A DNA stretch of 55,786 bases from positions 1 through 55,786 of the forward strand of contig JAGIAD010000016.1 in NCBI GenBank assembly GCA_017745075.1. Reading direction: 5' to 3'. Positions within the stretch are counted from its first letter, which is position 1. Each line of letters opens with the position of its first letter. Made by a program: the position numbers and the translations under genes. Positions 1 to 7,520 of the stretch are shown one piece after another. The stretch comes from Sphingobacteriaceae bacterium (GTDB lineage Bacteria; Bacteroidota; Bacteroidia; Sphingobacteriales; Sphingobacteriaceae). The notes beneath the pieces are model-generated. The model was not told the origin of the DNA and did not search any database. It saw only the letters and a list, made by a program, of their open reading frames with translations.

Positions 1-14
1 CATCTTTATTCAAT

Positions 15-46
15 TATGTTTACGAATTTAAACTTTTGTAAACATA
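15..46. other. Inverted repeat near left edge
   Basis: A perfect 9-bp inverted repeat, TATGTTTAC and GTAAACATA, separated by 14 bp. It lies downstream of the minus-strand gene ending at 186, so it could serve as its terminator or as part of a regulatory region beyond the edge. No T-run follows directly. Confidence 0.35.
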
Positions 47-83
47 GGAGACGCTACACTTAACTCTACGGACAGAAGCGGTT

Positions 84-110
84 TTGCAGGGTGCACAAAC
101 CTCTGTCATT
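84..110. repeat. Fragment of dispersed intergenic repeat
   Basis: The segment around TTTTGCAGGGTGCACAAACC closely resembles TTTGCAGGGTGCAGAAACCC, which occurs in the two longer repeat copies at about 1.9 and 2.17 kb. It appears to be a third, shorter and decayed copy of the same non-coding family. Confidence 0.45.
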
Positions 111-185
111 ACAACTCATAAACAAGTCAGGACGATGATCGCAGGGAAAACTCAGTAACTAAATTCATCAGTCAAGATGCTGGGT

Positions 186-539
186 TTATCCAAGTACTTT
201 AAAATAAATCCTTTCGGGCAGTTGTTTAAAAACAAACTCCGTTACACTGCAAAGCCAGATTTTGTGGTTCTTAAATTCTTCTCTGAATTTCTCTAGGAGG
301 TAGTCGCCGCCACCGCCTAAATTCTCCTCGCGGGCATAAACAAGATCTAAAATTTCGGCATTCTCAATATGTTCATCAGCCATTAATAATGTACATTCAT
401 TTTCGCCCGCAGTTATCCAGTTTAACAGTTCGTCGGCACCCTCTACCATTTGCAGATCTTCTATAGCCCCGCCCCATTCGGGTATATCGGCATACCATTC
501 GTGTTTTGCATTTTTATAAAAACGGATTGTTCTTTCCAT
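186..539 (-). CDS. Small DUF6717-like hypothetical protein
   Basis: A 117-residue soluble protein with no signal peptide or membrane segment. The motifs FYKNAKHEWYADIPEWGG near the N-terminus, a GGGGDYL turn mid-protein, and a C-terminal WLCSVTEF..F..LPERIYF block resemble the DUF6717 family as I remember it; its function is unknown. I chose the ATG at 539 (MERTIRF) over the upstream in-frame ATG at 587, because the longer form would leave only about 17 bp to the divergent dinB start and no room for two promoters. A TAAATTTC sequence, close to the Bacteroidota -10 box, lies at 589-596 on this strand. Gene reality is likely; the family call is tentative. Confidence 0.6.
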   Translation of the reverse strand: MERTIRFYKNAKHEWYADIPEWGGAIEDLQMVEGADELLNWITAGENECTLLMADEHIENAEILDLVYAREENLGGGGDYLLEKFREEFKNHKIWLCSVTEFVFKQLPERIYFKVLG

Positions 540-604
540 ATTATGTAAAGAAAAAAAATCCGGCTCAATAATCCTGATAAAAATCACGAAATTTAGATCA
601 TTGC

Positions 605-1705
605 ATGTCTGATTTAATTCTACCGGTTTTAAGAAAAATAATCCATATCGATATGGACGCTTTTTATGCGTCTGTAGAGCAACGCGATTTTCCTGAATAC
701 CGCGGAAAGCCTTTAGTAGTTGGCGGCAAACCAGATAGCCGCGGGGTGGTTTCTACGGCCAGTTATGAAGCCCGGCAATACGGAATCCGTTCGGCAATGC
801 CCTCGAGTAAAGCTTACCAGCTTTGCCCTACAGCCATTTTCGTATATCCGCGTTTTGATGCTTACACCGCGGTTTCGAAAGCAATCAGGGAAATTTTTAG
901 CCGCTATACGGACATTATAGAACCCCTCTCGCTGGATGAAGCCTACCTTGACGTAACGGAAGACAAGCTCGGGATCGGGTCGGCCATTGATATTGCACGA
1001 TCGATTAAAGACGCGATTAAAAACGAGTTAAACTTAACGGCTTCGGCAGGTGTATCCATCAATAAATTTGTGGCCAAAGTAGCTTCGGACATGAATAAAC
1101 CTGATGGTTTAACTTTTATTGGCCCATCTAAGATTGAAGCTTTTATGGAAAAACTGCCCGTAGAAAAATTCTTTGGAGTAGGCAAAGTTACCAGCGCAAA
1201 AATGAAGGCCATGCAGATTAATACGGGTGCGGATTTAAAAAAACTGACAGAAGCCCAGCTTGTTGCTCAATTCGGTAAATCGGGGAGCTTTTATTATAAA
1301 ATTGTACGTGGTATTGACGAGCGTCCGGTTCAGTCAAACCGTGAAACCAAATCAGTAGGTGCAGAAGATACCTTTTCAGAAGATACCAATGATGATGCAG
1401 TGATGCACGATCTGCTGAAACAGATCAGCGAAATCGTAGCCCAACGCTTATCAAAATACCAGCTGAGTGGCAAAACGGTAACCTTAAAAATCAAGTTTTC
1501 AGATTTCAAAATTATTACCCGCAGTCGCTCTTTCCCCGTACCACTTAATAAAGCAGAAGTAATTTACGCTGAAGCGATTAAACTTTTGGAAGAGGCGGCG
1601 ATCGGCACAGCCCAGGTGAGGTTGCTGGGCATTACTTTATCGCGGTTTTACGATGAGCTGGAAATCGAAAAGCCGGAAAGCAATCAGCTGGAATTTGAGT
1701 TTTGA
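605..1705 (+). CDS. dinB: DNA polymerase IV (Y-family translesion polymerase)
   Basis: Error-prone polymerase that bypasses damaged template bases. At 366 residues it is near the usual length (E. coli 351). Catalytic motifs are intact: HIDMDAFYASVE (metal-binding D16) and SLDEAYLDV (D111, E112). The palm and fingers, the thumb helix-hairpin-helix region (FFGVGKVTSAKM, about 190-201) and the little-finger domain (about 245-350) follow in order. The C-terminus ends in QLEFEF, a good match to the beta-clamp-binding motif of this family, so it should be recruited to the replication clamp. The gene stands alone and is divergent from the small gene at 186-539. I see no LexA-like box that I would defend. 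Confidence 0.97.
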   Translation: MSDLILPVLRKIIHIDMDAFYASVEQRDFPEYRGKPLVVGGKPDSRGVVSTASYEARQYGIRSAMPSSKAYQLCPTAIFVYPRFDAYTAVSKAIREIFSRYTDIIEPLSLDEAYLDVTEDKLGIGSAIDIARSIKDAIKNELNLTASAGVSINKFVAKVASDMNKPDGLTFIGPSKIEAFMEKLPVEKFFGVGKVTSAKMKAMQINTGADLKKLTEAQLVAQFGKSGSFYYKIVRGIDERPVQSNRETKSVGAEDTFSEDTNDDAVMHDLLKQISEIVAQRLSKYQLSGKTVTLKIKFSDFKIITRSRSFPVPLNKAEVIYAEAIKLLEEAAIGTAQVRLLGITLSRFYDELEIEKPESNQLEFEF

Positions 1706-1722
1706 TAGTTAAACATAAACGT

Positions 1723-1800
1723 TGTCAGTCTGAGCCTGTCGAAGACCCTTACCAGTCGAAAACAAAAGAACATTTGTCCTTCGACAGGCTCAGGATGACA
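1723..1800. repeat. REP-like inverted repeat downstream of dinB
   Basis: Two imperfect inverted arms of about 25 bp (1723-1747 and 1775-1800) share the core CTGAGCCTGTCGAAG and its complement CTTCGACAGGCTCAG, separated by about 27 bp. This core is a common dispersed intergenic palindrome in Flavobacteriia and Sphingobacteriia. Lying 18 bp after the dinB stop, it could also terminate transcription as a long hairpin. No transposase is adjacent. Confidence 0.7.
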
Positions 1801-1843
1801 ATACTTTTTTGTTTTCGACTTAACTTAATAACATTGGAGTAAC

Positions 1844-2011
1844 GCTGCAACCGGGGCTAAGTGGCCAAAACAGCATTCCATTTTTGGGGTTTGCAGGGTG
1901 CAGAAACCCTTGTTCATAAACCCGATTGCAATGTAAAGCCCATAGCGAGGTACGAGCGAGGACTTGGAATGAAAAGCGGGACTGCACACCGCCAAAAACC
2001 ACAGACCGCTC
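1844..2011. repeat. Dispersed intergenic repeat, copy 1
   Basis: A non-coding stretch repeated at 2126-2272. It begins GCTGCAACCGGGGCTA, continues through a CAG-ATT-CATTT segment and TGCAGGGTGCAGAAACCCTTG-like sequence, and ends near ACCACAGAC. The two copies are diverged with small indels. Short open frames inside it on both strands have no credible protein features and are rejected as genes. Confidence 0.6.
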
Positions 2012-2125
2012 ATTTCCTAATCCCTAAAATTACTTTTTTTATTGGGAGCGCAATGCTTGTGCAAAACAGCAAGTTTCTTCCCGTTTTCCGCTTTGCTGCC
2101 CCGTTCCTCGTTGCTGCAGGGTAAG

Positions 2126-2272
2126 GCTGCAACCGGGGCTAGGGTGGCAAATGCAGTATTTCATTTGTGACATTGCAGGGTGCAGAAACCCTTGCTCCTA
2201 AAACCAATTGCAGCGAACACGGAGTTGAAACGTAATACGCGACTGGCGCTTTCCAAGCACCACAGACTAGGG
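2126..2272. repeat. Dispersed intergenic repeat, copy 2
   Basis: Second diverged copy of the repeat at 1844-2011, with the same order of blocks (GCTGCAACCGGGGCTA, TGCAGGGTGCAGAAACCC, CACCACAGAC). The following 2273-2389 holds no gene; about 2357-2382 reads ACGTGTGGACACGCACCATGGCGG, vaguely like GC-rich tails seen after the relic elements at 37.0 and 53.4 kb. Confidence 0.6.
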
Positions 2273-2389
2273 GATAAGGGAATAAAAGATTGCTTCACTC
2301 CTACGCAAAGCCTCTTCTTCAGTTCGCAATGGCGAAATTAAGACCCAAAACTCATGTTACGTGTGGACACGCACCATGGCGGGAATAAG

Positions 2390-2419
2390 AAAGGTCCTAC
2401 AATTTAATGCAGAACCTTT
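2390..2419 (-). terminator. Hairpin after the glutaminase-like gene
   Basis: Arms AAAGGTCCT (2390-2398) and AGAACCTTT (2411-2419) pair with one mismatch around a 12-nt loop, 26 bp past the stop of the minus-strand gene 2445-4922. Read leftwards the stem is followed by CTTATT, a weak T-rich tail. A plausible but not strong terminator. Confidence 0.4.
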
Positions 2420-2444
2420 AATTGTTCACTTTAAGGGGTAAAAT

Positions 2445-4922
2445 TTATTTGCCAGCTAATTTATCGGCAAGCATTTTCATGTAAAAACCACCCACTACAC
2501 TTCTGGCTTTAAAATTATCGCGGATACCGGTATTTGAATCATAAAAATCGTTCAAAGGCACTCTCGATTCTGTTTCGACAGCGTGTTTATAAACCGGATG
2601 AACCAGCGCCTCGAATTCTTTTTGGGTTGGCGCAAAAGTGGCCGTCCATAAAATCCAGTCGTTTTTGGTATAGGCTTTTCTGCTATCCAATGGAATACCA
2701 TACCTGTTCTGTTTGGTAAGGTAATATTTGGTTTCGGTATCGTAGATTTTCTGTGGAAACAGGTTCAGGTTTAATACTTTATCCCAAACCAGGTTATATT
2801 TCTGGCTCCAGGTATTCTTATTGTCAAAAGTTAGCGCATAATGATCGCCTGCATCGGCCATTTCTATCCATTTTGGCACCATACTTTCTGCAATAGCCCG
2901 ATATTTCTTAGCTACATCATCATAACCTAATGTTTGGGCCATTTGAGCATAACAGGCGATGCCTACAATCGCTTTTACCGATAAGTTGGCGTTACGGGCC
3001 AGGTGACCGGCAAAATCATCTGTGCATAACTGTGTTTTTGGATCCAACCCCTCTTTGGTCAGATAATCAACCCAGGTGGTTAAGGTTTTCCAATGTGCTT
3101 TTGCGTAATTTGCATTTCCCTGTGCTTTGGCGATCGCAGCGGTTAAAATAATCATGTTACCTGACTCTTCAACTGGCATCGGCTCTCCATAAGTTTGCCC
3201 GTTGGCCAATGGATAGGTTCCCAGATCGTGTGCTGCCCAAGGGTGCGGGTATTTTCCGCTTTCGCTGAAATAGAAAATTCCATTTAGCATACCTTTTAAT
3301 AAGTCAGGATTATAAATTAGGTACAGCGGCGCAGAAGGATAAGTTACATCTACCGTATTGATAAACCCACCACTATTGTTTTCTTTAGATAACCATAAAA
3401 TTTCCCCCTCTGGGCTCTTAACCAAAGTATGTGCAGCAACGCTCTGACGATAGCCTAAAACACATAAATCGGCATATTCTTTACCGCCTGATTTTAAGGC
3501 ATCAGCATATAAAGCCTGGTTGAAAGCTTCGCACTTCGCAATTACTTTTTTGTACTCATCAGCTGCCGCAGTTAATTGTGCCTCGATGGTTTCTTTACCT
3601 GAGGTATTCCACCACGGCCTTAAATTTTTATTAAAATATTGAACACTATAAATTTCATCATAACCCAGTTCAACATATTTTTCTACCGCAGCTTTACCTA
3701 CTGGCCCGAAAGGAATAACGGTATTTAGGGCAAGCATTTTACCATTTTTAGCTGTGGAAGCGGAATTGCCTTTTCTAAAAGCGTCAGCAGCATCTTTTTC
3801 GGCCGTTACAAATTGAACTACATTACTGGTTTTTTGAGCAGCTACATAAAAATAACCCCAGTCAATGCGCATATCGTCACTCGCCTTTTGAAGAATCGGC
3901 TGTTCTACGGTACCCGTTTTTAATATCGATAATTTCGCCGTATTGTATTTAGTAGCGGTTACCTCTTGCGTAGGACGATACACCGCAATGTTTGATGATG
4001 CACTCAGGTATACTTTTACCTGGTGTGTTTTGCCATCATTCGCCTTCACCTGGTAGGAAACGTAAGAAACCGGACGTGCAAACAAACCCAGATCGTTCAT
4101 TAACAAAGGCGATGTAAAAGTTAATTTCAGGTCTATTTTGCCACAGGTAAAGTTATAGATTGTTTGCGTAGCGTTTATATCGACACTTTTTTGCTTGGCA
4201 ACCTGTACTTTTTCAGCATTATCTTTAAGTTTATCAACCAAGCCAAAATCAAGAAAACGGCCACCGGCAGTATTCTTCAGGTGGATGGCCATTACATTTG
4301 ATCCGGCTTTTAATGCACTTTTATCGCTTTTACTTAACGCGATGTATTTGAAATCATTCGTCCAGCCTTCTTTCGTGTAGATTTTCTTTCCATTTAAGTA
4401 AACCTCGATATTATCGTCATGATTGATCTTTAAAAACAACTCGTTTATCGATGCAGGATTATCGACGTTAAAGGTTCTTCTTACCCATATATCGTTCGAT
4501 TTCCATAAAGTCTTCACATTTTTGGCATCGTCTCCTATCGGTGCATTACCTGTTTGCCAGTTACCAGCTGCATAGTTTGCAGCTTTCCAATCGCCCTGAG
4601 GTTCGGTTTCTGTATATTTTACGCCGTAAGCTTTTTCATCTGATGCAGGCACAACGGTTTTATAGCTGGTACTTTCTTTACCTAAAAAGCGATAAATGTT
4701 GCCATCAACATTTATCATCCCTAAAAGAGAATGATCGGCACCCGTCCAATGCTGGGTTGCAGACTCATTTAATTTATCGGTGGTTGACCAGATACTGAAA
4801 TAGGTATTGTGCGTAATTAAGGGATAAGCCGGAGCCTTCCGTTCTTGTGCCTTTAGCAAACTGCCTATAAACATGCAGCCCAGTATGCCTAAGAATTTTA
4901 AAGTGTTGGTTTTGTTCATCAT
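2445..4922 (-). CDS. Glutaminase-A-like secreted protein (DUF4964/DUF5127/DUF4965/DUF1793)
   Basis: An 825-residue exported protein. A signal peptide (about 1-25, ending LLKAQ) is followed by the DUF4964-like start (APAYPLITHNTYFSIWS), a beta-sandwich insert around 95-220 (WVRRTF, LKINHDDNIEVYLNGKKIY) and the large DUF5127, DUF4965 and DUF1793 regions (for example GYRQSVAAHTLV, KEYADL, GGFINTVDVTYPSAPLY, LARNANLSVKAIVGI). This architecture matches fungal glutaminase A and its Bacteroidota homologues, where the C-terminal part is an alpha/alpha toroid; the true substrate in this phylum is uncertain. It lies downstream of the SusC/D locus but behind a probable terminator and has its own upstream region with a near-palindrome (4972-4987) also present at the SusC promoter region. 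MM at the start makes 4922 or 4919 equally possible. Confidence 0.88.
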   Translation of the reverse strand: MMNKTNTLKFLGILGCMFIGSLLKAQERKAPAYPLITHNTYFSIWSTTDKLNESATQHWTGADHSLLGMINVDGNIYRFLGKESTSYKTVVPASDEKAYGVKYTETEPQGDWKAANYAAGNWQTGNAPIGDDAKNVKTLWKSNDIWVRRTFNVDNPASINELFLKINHDDNIEVYLNGKKIYTKEGWTNDFKYIALSKSDKSALKAGSNVMAIHLKNTAGGRFLDFGLVDKLKDNAEKVQVAKQKSVDINATQTIYNFTCGKIDLKLTFTSPLLMNDLGLFARPVSYVSYQVKANDGKTHQVKVYLSASSNIAVYRPTQEVTATKYNTAKLSILKTGTVEQPILQKASDDMRIDWGYFYVAAQKTSNVVQFVTAEKDAADAFRKGNSASTAKNGKMLALNTVIPFGPVGKAAVEKYVELGYDEIYSVQYFNKNLRPWWNTSGKETIEAQLTAAADEYKKVIAKCEAFNQALYADALKSGGKEYADLCVLGYRQSVAAHTLVKSPEGEILWLSKENNSGGFINTVDVTYPSAPLYLIYNPDLLKGMLNGIFYFSESGKYPHPWAAHDLGTYPLANGQTYGEPMPVEESGNMIILTAAIAKAQGNANYAKAHWKTLTTWVDYLTKEGLDPKTQLCTDDFAGHLARNANLSVKAIVGIACYAQMAQTLGYDDVAKKYRAIAESMVPKWIEMADAGDHYALTFDNKNTWSQKYNLVWDKVLNLNLFPQKIYDTETKYYLTKQNRYGIPLDSRKAYTKNDWILWTATFAPTQKEFEALVHPVYKHAVETESRVPLNDFYDSNTGIRDNFKARSVVGGFYMKMLADKLAGK

Positions 4923-4971
4923 GTATGTGTGTGTTGAAATCTGATTTTATATTTTGGTTAGATTTAACGCT

Positions 4972-4987
4972 AGTTAAACGTTTTACT
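4972..4987. promoter_or_regulatory. Candidate operator, AGT-TAAACGTTTT-ACT
   Basis: Near-palindromic AGTTAAACGTTTTACT, about 50 bp upstream of the glutaminase-like start. The inner 12-mer TTAAACGTTTTA recurs exactly at 23548-23559, on the opposite strand at 23112-23123, and with one change at 23328-23339. A central CG flanked by A/T arms is typical of LacI-family operators. No LacI-type regulator is in this window. Confidence 0.5.
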
Positions 4988-5040
4988 AAAGTATAAAATA
5001 TAATTTACTTTTGGTAAGCGCTGGCAAACTTTAATTGTCT

Positions 5041-5063
5041 AAACGACATTTAAAACGTCGTTT
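5041..5063. promoter_or_regulatory. Inverted repeat AAACGAC-N9-GTCGTTT
   Basis: AAACGAC (5041-5047) and GTCGTTT (5057-5063) form a perfect 7-bp inverted repeat; the right half also sits in AAAACG-T-CGTTTT (5052-5064). It lies about 120 bp upstream of the glutaminase-like gene and could be a regulator site related to the operator at 4972. Confidence 0.3.
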
Positions 5064-5143
5064 TCAGCTATTTTAAGCATTTAATTTTTAGCAGAAATTG
5101 AGTTTGTGACCTCATCGTTATCTAAATCCGGCCTTTTCTAAAC

Positions 5144-5182
5144 TAAGAATACATGAAGTGGGTTAAGCTTCATGTATTCTTA
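5144..5182 (-). terminator. Strong hairpin ending the SusC/D operon
   Basis: A perfect 15-bp stem, TAAGAATACATGAAG (5144-5158) and CTTCATGTATTCTTA (5168-5182), with a 9-nt loop, starting 24 bp after the stop of the last operon gene (5206-6039). The downstream tail read leftwards (GTTTAGAAAAGG) has no long T-run, so it may slow rather than fully stop polymerase, or act as mRNA 3' end protection. Confidence 0.6.
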
Positions 5183-5205
5183 AACTAATTTTGAATACCA
5201 ATTAC

Positions 5206-6039
5206 CTAAGGCTGTTTTTTATTGATGGTCCATTCGGAGAGCTGAAATACACGGCTCCCCCGGTTTGCTTTGATATAAAGACGGTAGAATTTATAGGCTA
5301 TAAAGTTGTCAAAATAATACCTTTTGGTCACACGTCTTTCACCTGAATTGGCCCATGGGCAGGTGGTTACGGTATGTAAGTCGGTATATTGAATACCATC
5401 TATTGATCCCTGTAAAATCCAATACCGGGGGTCTCTGTCTTCAGCATCGTTTCCTGAAGTTAAGGTATAGGCACCCACTACCTGTGGTGTTGTCAGTTCG
5501 AAAGTACATCGCTGCGTACCATCAAAACCGGCCTGCAAAAATTTGGTTGTAATATCGCCATCCACCAGTTTTTTTGATCCCTCATTAGAATCGGGTCCGG
5601 CACCAGCTTCCAAGTTTACCGAAAATATCCCACCAACTGTCCGCATATAATTTTCTCCGATTTTTGTCGGGTCGAAATTGGGATCAACAATATTTAAAAT
5701 CACTTCTTTTGCAGCAGAATACCCCTGACCATTCCTGGTGGTTAGGGTCACCTTATATTTCCCGGGGAAGCGGTAAGTATGTTTTGGATTGACCAAAACC
5801 GAAGTACTGTCATCTCCAAACTGCCACAATAAAGTTTTATAATTGGTAGAGGTACCCGTAAACTGGTACTCTAAAAATTTTACCGTATCTGGCCTTACAT
5901 ACGTAAAACCTGCTGTTGGTTTAGGTTCGTCCACTACGGGTACCACCTCTTCCTCATCTTTTTTACACTTTACTGTAGTGATGATAATAAGCATTAAAAG
6001 AGATAGGATACTGCATGATTTTTTCACGTTACTTTTCAT
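5206..6039 (-). CDS. PKD plus F5/8 type C (discoidin) lipoprotein
   Basis: A 277-residue lipoprotein with lipobox TTVKC (Cys25) followed by acidic residues, a PKD domain (about 43-118; motifs LWQFGDDSTS, NPKHTYRFPGKYKVTLT) and a C-terminal F5/8 type C domain (about 130-275; DGDITTKF, RCTFELTTPQVVGAYTLTSG, PRYWILQGS, AYKFYRLYI, FQLSEW). Discoidin-type domains in such loci usually bind glycans at the cell surface. It is the last gene of the long SusC/D operon, 13 bp after its upstream neighbour and before a strong hairpin. Its discoidin domain is closely related to that of the FAS1-discoidin protein at 17493-18614 in the same operon. Confidence 0.88.
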   Translation of the reverse strand: MKSNVKKSCSILSLLMLIIITTVKCKKDEEEVVPVVDEPKPTAGFTYVRPDTVKFLEYQFTGTSTNYKTLLWQFGDDSTSVLVNPKHTYRFPGKYKVTLTTRNGQGYSAAKEVILNIVDPNFDPTKIGENYMRTVGGIFSVNLEAGAGPDSNEGSKKLVDGDITTKFLQAGFDGTQRCTFELTTPQVVGAYTLTSGNDAEDRDPRYWILQGSIDGIQYTDLHTVTTCPWANSGERRVTKRYYFDNFIAYKFYRLYIKANRGSRVFQLSEWTINKKQP

Positions 6040-6052
6040 ATCTGATTAATAT

Positions 6053-7489
6053 TTAAGGTGTTGGAAATAATTGAGATTTTGGAATTACCCTTTTTGATAA
6101 AATATTCGGCACTTCGATTTCCAGATAAGCTTGCTGCCCGCCTACATTTTCGCGGTGATGTGCCTCAATGGTATAACGTTTTCCGCGTTCCAGAAAAATG
6201 GTACCCTTACGGGTATCTTTATCCCATTGGGTATTATAATCATCTACCAGAGCCACTCCATTTACGTATAATCTTGAGCCATCATCCCAGCGGGTCTGAT
6301 AAAAAGTATAGGTACCACGTACGGGTGCCAGGAACTCACCTTTCCATCTACTGGCAAAGTTATCTCTGCTTAATTGCGTTCCTGCTGCATTTTTGACGTT
6401 GTCTGGCCATCCATCTCCGCTAAAGTTAATGGTCTCATCTATCCTGGTTACAAATGGTGCGCGCCCGTCATCCGGATCTAACTGGGTATTGGTATAATAT
6501 TTAGCGGTTAAACCAGTGCCGTTTCCTGTAATGTAAGAGTTATTATCCAAATTTACATTGGGATCTACCACCACAATTAATTTGCTCTTGGTAGGGTGAA
6601 TGACGTGGTTGCTTGCCTCGCTAATACTGAAGGCGAATGCAAATTTCTTATTGGCTACAATGTTGGCATCGAAAACCGGCCATGGGATCTGAAGCCGCAC
6701 AACGGCACTCGAAGCGCCGGTTGCAAACCGAACCAAAGTATCGACACTATAATCTTTAGCGGCAAGGTGTATGGCATCAGCAGGCAAAGTGCCTCTGCCA
6801 ACCAGTGTAGCAATGGTGTCAATATTTTCTTTTATTTTAATATTAAAGGCTGTTGATGGTTGGTTTTCTAAATTTACAATAAGTGGAATGGTTACTCCGG
6901 CAGGTCCTACAATGTAATCACCCTTGTACACTACGTTGTAGGTTCCACCGTCTTTTAAAGTCAAATAGTGAAGATCAGCAGGTTTCAACAAGTCGGATGT
7001 GTTGATGATAACCATGATGGTAGACTTGCCTGCGGCTATTTTATTTCCTTTACCGGGCGCAGAAAGTTTGAGGGCAAAAACAACTTTTTTACCATAATTG
7101 CGCTCCAGTACCGATCTGCGAACAGTGGCCACACCTTCGCTTTGATCGGTTCCATAAGCCACATTGATCACATTAGGATATTCTACCCCTGCAGATGGCA
7201 TCAGAATGGCGTTTGTAATGGTCCCGTTATTAATTAATTGCGTAACGGTGTCGTTATTTAAAGTTAAACCGACCTGAAAAGCTTCTTCTGCAACGCCTGT
7301 TAAAGAAATTTTAAAAGGAACTTTAACGTATTCATTATTTATGGAAACATTTCCTGCAACAATGCCTTCGCCTGTTATACTCCTGGTATTGGGATCGGGC
7401 AATGTTAAATCTTCTATTCGTGATTTACTGCATGAATAAACACCTATAATGGTTAAACTTATCAATGCGATATATATAATTTTTTTCAT
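6053..7489 (-). CDS. DUF1735 plus PA14 lipoprotein
   Basis: A 478-residue lipoprotein (lipobox VYSC, Cys20). The first half carries repeated beta-rich segments of the DUF1735 type (EGIVAGNVSINNEYVKVPFKIS-like, twice around 40-160 and 180-310), common in surface glycan-binding proteins of Bacteroidota. The last 150 residues form a PA14 domain (GLTAKYYTNTQL, SRWKGEFLAPVRGTYTFY, DDGSRLYVNGVALVDD, LERGKRYTIEAHHRE), a beta-barrel often involved in carbohydrate binding. No catalytic residues are evident. It sits between the DUF4983 gene and the PKD-discoidin gene with short spacers, so it is co-transcribed and probably part of the surface capture complex. Confidence 0.88.
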   Translation of the reverse strand: MKKIIYIALISLTIIGVYSCSKSRIEDLTLPDPNTRSITGEGIVAGNVSINNEYVKVPFKISLTGVAEEAFQVGLTLNNDTVTQLINNGTITNAILMPSAGVEYPNVINVAYGTDQSEGVATVRRSVLERNYGKKVVFALKLSAPGKGNKIAAGKSTIMVIINTSDLLKPADLHYLTLKDGGTYNVVYKGDYIVGPAGVTIPLIVNLENQPSTAFNIKIKENIDTIATLVGRGTLPADAIHLAAKDYSVDTLVRFATGASSAVVRLQIPWPVFDANIVANKKFAFAFSISEASNHVIHPTKSKLIVVVDPNVNLDNNSYITGNGTGLTAKYYTNTQLDPDDGRAPFVTRIDETINFSGDGWPDNVKNAAGTQLSRDNFASRWKGEFLAPVRGTYTFYQTRWDDGSRLYVNGVALVDDYNTQWDKDTRKGTIFLERGKRYTIEAHHRENVGGQQAYLEIEVPNILSKRVIPKSQLFPTP

Positions 7490-7520
7490 TTTATGCTGTT
7501 TTAAATGGTCATCAAATCTG

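Noticed and set aside
1820..2124. Three open frames of 60-87 codons on both strands
   Set aside because: They lie entirely inside the degenerate intergenic repeat, overlap one another and show no protein-like features.
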